From Colletotrichum lupini (Eukaryota > Ascomycota > Sordariomycetes > Glomerellales > Glomerellaceae), in NCBI RefSeq assembly GCF_023278565.1, contig NC_064680.1, forward strand, positions 3,100,001 to 3,164,000: DNA of 64,000 nucleotides. The letters are read 5' to 3'. Below, one piece after another: positions 58,101 to 64,000 of the stretch. The translations under genes were made by a program, and so were the position numbers. Every line of letters starts with the position of its first letter. Positions within the stretch are counted from its first letter, which is position 1. The notes under the pieces were generated by a model. It was not told the DNA's origin. It did not search any database and worked only from the letters and a program-made list of their open reading frames with translations.

Positions 58101-58990
58101 CGGGTGTCTGGATGCCGAACTGCTGTCGGTAGTTCTGGGAAGCTCCCTTGGTGAACTGGTAGAAAATGTGGAAGTTTCGCTCATTGGTAATCTGGCCGAC
58201 AACTCTCGACTTCTCGAGAAGGTAATTGGTGATGTCTGCACCGACGGGTTCGCCCTGCGCATTGAAGTGAATCTGCAGGTACTTGCCGAAACGAGACGAG
58301 TTGTTATTCCTCAAAGTCTTTGCGTTGCCGAAAGACTCCAGTAGGGGGTTGGTTGCCAGCACCATGTCCTTGATCTGCTTGATGTCGCCCGATTCTCCTC
58401 CTGAAACGTTGGCGATGTACTGCATGATCCGCTTGGCGGCTTCCGTCTTGCCAGCACCTGACTCTCCGGAAATGATGACACACTGGTTATCTTGATACGC
58501 CTTCATGTTGTAGTACGCAGATTCGGCAATAGCGAAGACGTGCGGGGGCATCTCGAGACGGTTCTTGCCCTTGTAGCTGTCGAGTACCTGGTCGGTGTAG
58601 ATACCTAGGTCCCGGAAGGGGTTGACTGACACCAACACATGGCCGATGTAGGTATAGATCTCCTGGCCCTCGAATCGCTTCTTGAGATTGTCGTTAATGG
58701 CTTCGTTGGACACCTTACTGAGCAACGTAAGATCCGAAACACCGATCTCCTTCTTTTTCGTGACCTCGTATGTGGCCTTCTTGGGCTTGCCGCCGCCAGC
58801 CCCTCCGGACGGTCCGGCGGGGCCAGTCTTTGCGGATTTGTCCTTGGGACGTCGTGAGATACCCTGTAAATAGTGAAAGCGCAAACAGTCAGTCCTCTTT
58901 CCTTCTCGTGGTCGTTGGTCGTGGATTTTTGGGGTCGCCGCAGCCGAATCGGAACGGTGCGCGCGCGCGGGGCATGAAGCGTCTCACCAT
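55125..58990 (-). CDS. myo1: Class I myosin (MyoA/Myo5 type)
   Basis: Exons 58990-58988, 58863-55536 and 55480-55125 give 1228 residues. The first coding exon is only the ATG; the intron (GTGAGA..CAG, 124 bp) follows at once and exon 2 starts with GGT. Motor landmarks are the P-loop GESGAGKT at 134-141, switch I 'NNNSSRFGK' and switch II 'DIYGFEIFE'. The TEDS-site serine lies in '[11 protein letters not shown]'. Two IQ motifs follow ('[15 protein letters not shown]', '[12 protein letters not shown]'), then a TH1 lipid-binding domain, a Pro/Ala-rich TH2 stretch, an SH3 domain interrupted by the last intron ('AKVLYDF'..'WWLAKNG') and an acidic end DDDDDW that activates Arp2/3. It drives actin patch formation and endocytosis at growing tips. 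Confidence 0.96.
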
Positions 58991-60133
58991 GCTGGGCAGT
59001 TCTCAATGGAGGGAATGCCGGTATCTGTTGATGGTTTGCGCAAGCAAGCTTTGGGAAATTCGTGAATGCGCGCTGGTAATGAAAGAGCGAAAGCTTTGCT
59101 TCTCTGCCTAGGTTTTTTTCTCCGTTTGGCTTCTTGCTTGCTGAGTGAGAGACTGGAAAGAGCGCGCACCAAAGGTGACGTTGCGGTGCGGACGGAGGGA
59201 TTACGCAGGTGCTGTGTGGCTGGTTCTTGCCCGAGATCCAAATCCAAACGTTGGCCGACTGCTCTGTCCAAGTGGTGCCTGACGACCAGTCTCCGTTAGT
59301 TCTAGAGGGGGCTTGGAAGGTACAATCAGCCAATCGCAAGCGGCATAACGACTAAGCACAGCCTCAGCCCGGAGAATCGGTGGTGCCAGGTTCCGCGTAA
59401 TGCCCAACATTGCTTTAGCGCCCTTTAAGCGAATCTCCACTCCTCATATCCTCCACCTCAGTGAGCCGTCTTGCCCCCTGTCCATCCCGCAGAAGAGCGG
59501 GAGATTATCTTGGAACCTTCTGCCCAAAAAAAGACTATCCGGATGTGTGTCCCTGTTCTGAATAACGGCTCTGAGGTCATAGCTTTTCTTACCCCTCCAG
59601 CCCATTGGCGAAAGAGGGGTCGCTTTGTGTGTGTGTGCCGTTCATAACCTGCCTGAAGATAAAATCTTCTCAGGTGCCCGCCATCTCAGAAATTTGGAGT
59701 CTATGTACAGCGCATAAGGTCAATTTAAGGCCTGGACATGGTTCGTCCCAGACTGTGCTGAATACTGCGCTGAAGTATTTGTTTCACGCTTAGAGCTTTC
59801 TAGCCGCCATCGAACCGACTACCTACTACCTACTCCGTACACTACCGGCACCTCGTGGAAATCATGACGATCCGCGCCGATGTCGGCTTAGTCGCTCTGC
59901 ACGCTGTCCACTCACATATTCATCACTCTTGATCAAAAGTCTACTTTGCGGCTTGGTGGGTTAGGCGTTGCGCAACATCTTGAATAAAGTCTCTTGATGC
60001 CACTCTAACTGTCTTTGTCGTCAAGCCGCTACGGCTTATCAGAATGGATCTCATAACGGATCCTCATTAACCCATATCCCTATTGCCAGTCATGAAAACG
60101 CTCGTCATATGTGCCATCTTACATTGCCCACCA
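58991..60133. other. Promoter region of the myosin-I gene and 3' flank of the F-box gene
   Basis: About 1.1 kb with no supported gene. The left part is the myosin leader and promoter; a GT-rich run ('tgtgtgtgtgtg') lies near 59626-59637. Confidence 0.45.
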
Positions 60134-62112
60134 TTACCCCATTAGCCCCATTCCTAAGCCTCGCACGAAACGAACGTTGTCGGCCTGTCGCTCCAGAGCC
60201 ATCCTCATCCTCTCGCCATACTCTTTCTCGGCCTCTTCTACTCTTGCCTCTTCCTCCGATTTAGGCTCTGGCTGTTCAAAGTCGCTTGCGGTAAACCCGG
60301 GCTTGCCGGAGAAGCTGACGAGGCCCAACTTCTCGCCTGTCCAGAATAGTATGTCATCATCGTTAACATTATCTTGTCCGCCACGCGTTTGCGTCGACAG
60401 GATCTTCCTCGCGAGGTCATCAGAACCAGGCATAGAGGCGAATAGAGATGGACGCTCATCCACCTCGCTGTGTCCGATCTTGTGTCGTCTCACCTCAGTG
60501 AAGCCATCGCGCTCGAACCACTTGAGAAGTCCCGACCCATCCGAAAATACGATGCGAGTACCCTGGTTGGCGACAGAGAGAATCTTGGACTGGGAGGACG
60601 TTTGACGATTCTTCATGGTGGAGTTCTGCATGAGATCTGCAGACGAACCTCCTGGCCGTGGGCACAAGCCGTACAACTCCAAAGAACCCTTGGTGTTATA
60701 CTCGCCTCCGGCGATCAAAGTCCGGCCTCCTTCCCTCGTCTTCGACTCCATTACTTGTTCAACGGTCAAGTCGCTCCTACGACGTGTCTCGCTGTCGAGT
60801 GTGGAGAATGGGTACGGCAGAGACGCGAGACTAGCCAGTCGAGCTCCCGAATGAATCGAGCCCATGATTGAAGGGAATGTGCGTCTGTCGTAGTGCAGAA
60901 TGTTGGAGAAGCGACCTGCGACATATATGTCGTCCGAGAAGGAGTACTCATCGCAAGCATTTGGCAGGTGCAGGATGCTCAATGGCGTAGGTTGTGATAA
61001 AGGAGCATAAGGCGGCAGCGGATCGTCGAAAACGCTGCCTCGCCTACGTTGGAAGAACCCACTTGGCGAATCGACGGCTAACACATCTATCCTGTCGATG
61101 ATCTCACTCGGCGACCTGACTCGCGCCCTGTAGTCGTAGAGATGGATTCCCAAAGAGGTTCCTACGGTCAAGGGCAAGCCTGGAGCGGCGGAAGAAAGGG
61201 CTGTGATGGACCATTCGAATGTTTGTTCGCCAACGACCTCGAGACGGTTGAGATCCACCTCTAGCAGGTGGCCCTGTACTGCTACAAAGGCCTTGTCGGA
61301 GAAGTTGTCGACGCTGACGCATTCTGTCACTCCGGTATCGATCTTGCGTGATCTACCCATTGTCTGTGGTCCGTCGAGATATAAGATGCCCGCTGAGCTT
61401 TTGGCGATGGTGGCACCCTTCTGACCCCTAGTACCCTTTACGTCCCACAAGCACATGGAGCCGTCGTCCAATGGCGACACCACAAGTAATTCGTCGGTTT
61501 CTCGACTCGGGGTGTACAGAGCCATCCCTCGGACATCCAGCATATCCTCCTCGGTCCCGTCTCGGATTTTGGGCTGCTGTAGCCAACTTGTCGCAATCGG
61601 CGCATACCGCTGTATGTACTCATTATACCAAAAGACCGGCTCTGTCGGAAACGAGGGGTCCCAATTCGCCATGTCCTTGTACCGCTGTAGCTTGCGCTGT
61701 TCCTGTGTCTCCTCATCGTAGAAGAGGGGGTCCGGTTCTGTGTCACCATCTTCTTCCTGACTCAGTTGTACGGCACCGTTGCTGAAGAGAGGGTAGTCAG
61801 TGATGTCGTCGTCGCGAAAGGAAGTGATGCGCCGCCGTCTTTGCAAAGCCTCTAAAAATGGCGACTCGTCAAAGGTTCTCGATCGCCAGTGATTGTTGTC
61901 GAGAGAAATCTTCTGGAGCTTTCGGCATACGAGCTGCAAACCGGGGAAGTCGTAGGGCTCTAGGACTGAGGGGCACCGAGCCATCAGCTAGGAGTTCCGG
62001 CAGCACGCCTGCCTCTTGGCAGAATAAGAAAGGCTTACTCACAGGAAAGAACGCGCAGCAGGATCTCGTCTGGAAGCTCGTCCAGCTTCTTCGGGGGCGC
62101 CGACGACACCAT
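60134..62112 (-). CDS. F-box protein with beta-propeller-like repeats
   Basis: Two exons, 62112-62043 and 61965-60134, give 633 residues. The join uses GTGAGT and the acceptor CCCTCAG at 61966, which restores an F-box: 'LDELPDEILLRVLS' from exon 1 runs into 'LEPYDFPGLQLVCRKLQ' and 'HWR' from exon 2, about residues 10-45. The ATG at 61984 that begins the long open frame lies inside the intron by this model. The rest contains repeated beta-strand-like segments with Trp/Asp endings ('MCLWDVKG', 'IHLYDYRA', 'LHYDRRTF'), consistent with a WD40-type propeller, though degenerate. Such proteins recruit targets to SCF ubiquitin ligases; the target is unknown. The last 60 residues are Glu/Lys-rich, probably a helix. 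Confidence 0.85.
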
Positions 62113-62708
62113 TGTGCCGTGGGGTTTGGGAAAAGAAACTCTCGAGCTCTGTAGTCTCGTTGATTATACTTCTGGCTGGGTTTCGGGGAGATAGAGGGGA
62201 GCCCGGACGGGATCCATGGAGAAGAGGGTCGAAGGATGATCCTATCGTTATCGTTATCGGGTATTGCCTGTGCTCTAGCCTATCATGGACTAGTGCAGAT
62301 CCGGGGGTGGACCGGATAGAAACGCCTGGACTCTTGAGTGGGCTGACCCATCAAAGCTCCAGTCGGATCTTCTCACTTGCCGGATCCAAGCACAGCGTAC
62401 AAACCGGTTGGCAGGTTCTCGACGTTCGTACGATGTTTCCCTGTTCGTAAGATACCTAGGTAGTTCGATACGCTGGACTGATGTACGACTATCTATTTCC
62501 TCAGCTCTGCTTATTGCGTCGCTATGAATGCGCCGGTTGACCCATACATTATTTATGTTTAAACTTCGAAGTCAGGTGAGCGTGTACCTGCATTCAGAAC
62601 GATTATGCGCTGGTGTGAGTATCATCTTGTGGTCTAATCTCGTAGGTGGTCGTGTATTGACTACAATTCTATTGACGCACATACACCAAGTGAATTGAAA
62701 CCTAATGA
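62113..62708. other. Promoter of the F-box gene and 3' flank of the oxygenase gene
   Basis: No supported gene in about 600 bp. A short repeat 'atcgttatcgttatcg' lies near 62241-62257. Confidence 0.45.
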
Positions 62709-63869
62709 CTATTCACCGTCTATCCTAGTTATCACCAAATTTCTCGTCTCAACACTTTCGCGAGGCGGGGCACCGGGAGGTGCGAGAGGGTTTTGAACAG
62801 ACACATGTGGGCAATCTGCGGCTAGTGTTAATGATTTGTCGGCCAGAATCCGAAACTAATCAATCAAACATACATCTTGCGTTTGTACCTGACTTGCTGT
62901 CGTACGTCAGAAACAGGAGAGGCTCGTCACGCCGCTGGTTTGGCAGCCAGTACCATCGTTGTTGCTTATTATACTTCAAATGGTAAATCTCTTGATGCCT
63001 TCCCGGGTAAACTCTGTCTGTAGCGACCAGATCACGAGGTTCGACCGAGTTATAGTCACACAGGGCAAGCGGCCTGTCTTGGCACTCTGTCAACAGTGAA
63101 CGCCATATGCTGTAATTATCTGTCAGCCTCCTCGAGCTTAAGATATAGCTCTTGGAACCAATACTTGATAAGCCTAAACCTGTACCCAGGTTTGAAGAAA
63201 GTAAGAAGCTGCTCCTCATCCAGCAAAGGTTTAACTAGGCGAGGTACAGTGTCCAGGGTGATATCTAAGTCCGTGAGCGAGTGGTTGTGAATATTTTGAA
63301 AGATATAATGTACCAACTAGTGTTTGTAAGCATTTTTTCTTCAAACGTTCAACGCCTTGACGTCCTTTTGACTCACCATGAGCCCCGACAGCAGCTTGCT
63401 CTACTAGCAGCGGATCATTTGGATCAAAGTTTTCCAATGTCATAGGAGCGTTTTTTCGCATCTTCGAATGGTCATTGGATACTCGCTCGCAGGTCGAATT
63501 GTGCGAACCACTCACTTTGAAGTCATAACATCGAACAAAATCCGCATCGAAGACAGACCGGAGAAGTTCCTCGCCCTCTGTACGATATTTCTCAACCTTC
63601 TCCTCGTTCATGCCCCTATGTGGAAGGTACTGGGATTCGTGCTTCCAGTACGTGAAACCGGTCTTGTCCAATCCGACATTCGTGTTATCGCGCATGCTCC
63701 GAACAGTCACCGGTCTTGTATCCCATTCGACATTGGTTATCTTAATCTGATCTAGACGGTCGCTGGCGGAATCTGAAGCGTGGAGATAGTAAGGTTTCTC
63801 ATCCTCGTAAATGGGCAGATCGGCTAGAAAGTCTGCTCGTGTTTGAATTTCGATACTGTGTGAAGCCAT
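62709..63869 (-). CDS. AsaB/GA4-desaturase-like oxygenase
   Basis: Five exons by my model, 63869-63516, 63461-63377, 63264-63165, 63109-62889 and 62821-62709, give 290 residues. Family blocks appear in order: 'GFTYWKHES' near the N-terminus, 'PGYRFRLINIWRSL', 'DRPLALCDYNSV', 'RWYWLPNQRRDE', 'YDSK' and the C-terminal 'APPGAPPRESVETR'. The family covers the fungal hydroxylase/desaturase AsaB (aspergillic acid), GA4 desaturase and CmcJ-type enzymes, probably iron- and 2-oxoglutarate-dependent. In my model the first metal-ligand motif reads H146-D147 with no residue between, where relatives usually have H-x-D; either the join is off by a codon or the site is altered. No secondary-metabolite gene is visible beside it in the window. 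Confidence 0.8.
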
Positions 63870-64000
63870 CTGAACAGTCTTCGCGACTGGACATTACCCC
63901 CAAATGGAACTGTTGAAGTTAAAGACACAAGTCAATAGTAGTCCATCGTTTCTCTAAGCTCATCAATGTTCAGCAGGGGAGAAGCTTCTAAACTTCCATT

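Noticed and set aside
58605..59339. 244-codon minus frame at the myosin 5' end.
   Set aside because: It overlaps the myosin motor exon in another frame and shows no family character.
61966..61984. ATG at 61984 as start of the F-box gene.
   Set aside because: Splicing a 70-nt upstream exon to 61965 restores a full F-box, so this ATG falls in the intron.

Overview
The window looks like nuclear DNA of a filamentous ascomycete, most likely a Sordariomycete. Colletotrichum or another member of the Glomerellales is my guess from memory of homologues, not something the sequence proves. The evidence is short introns (about 45-125 bp) with GT..AG ends and CTAAC/CTGAC branch points, a Pth11-like rhodopsin-family receptor, fungal-type Ric8, Rif1, Pfa4 and myosin-I genes, and two LTR retrotransposons degraded in the manner of repeat-induced point mutation (RIP: CpA changed to TpA on both strands).

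The left 25 kb is an accessory compartment. A Pth11-like receptor gene (305-1612, +) is followed by a complete but dead Ty1/Copia element (2851-9820, +; 202-bp LTRs, 5-bp target duplication). An intact single-exon SprT-like protease-type gene (10069-10833, -) sits in a 2.4-kb island. Next is a multi-pass membrane-protein gene (20927 to 11356, -) cut in two by a dead Ty3/Gypsy element (12241-19589, -; 209-bp LTRs, target duplication TTAGG/TTGGG). Its two halves still join in the same reading frame once the element and one target copy are removed. The distal half carries one TAA stop of the kind RIP makes from CAA. Two more SprT-like genes follow (22149-22997 and 23619-25067, both -), so the window holds three divergent HExxH genes of one superfamily on one strand.

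From 25.1 to 29.5 kb I find no supported gene; this looks like a long promoter or intergenic stretch.

From 29.5 to 62.1 kb the DNA is gene-dense and of core character: a serine-rich disordered protein with a C-terminal membrane hairpin; an MPDU1-type PQ-loop protein of dolichol-sugar use; an AT-hook/chromodomain protein; Ric8 (G-alpha chaperone/GEF); Rif1 with N-terminal PP1-docking motifs; a glucose-6-phosphate 1-epimerase; a GT90 (CAP10-type) membrane glycosyltransferase; palmitoyltransferase Pfa4, divergent from GT90 over 549 bp; myosin-I; and an F-box/beta-propeller protein. The right end has a five-exon AsaB/GA4-desaturase-like oxygenase gene (63869-62709, -). The core genes do not form one pathway. 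Several join membrane traffic and polarised growth (myosin-I, Pfa4, Ric8, MPDU1, GT90).

Exon structures were worked out by hand from splice signals, frame and family conservation. I saw no rRNA, tRNA or CRISPR array.
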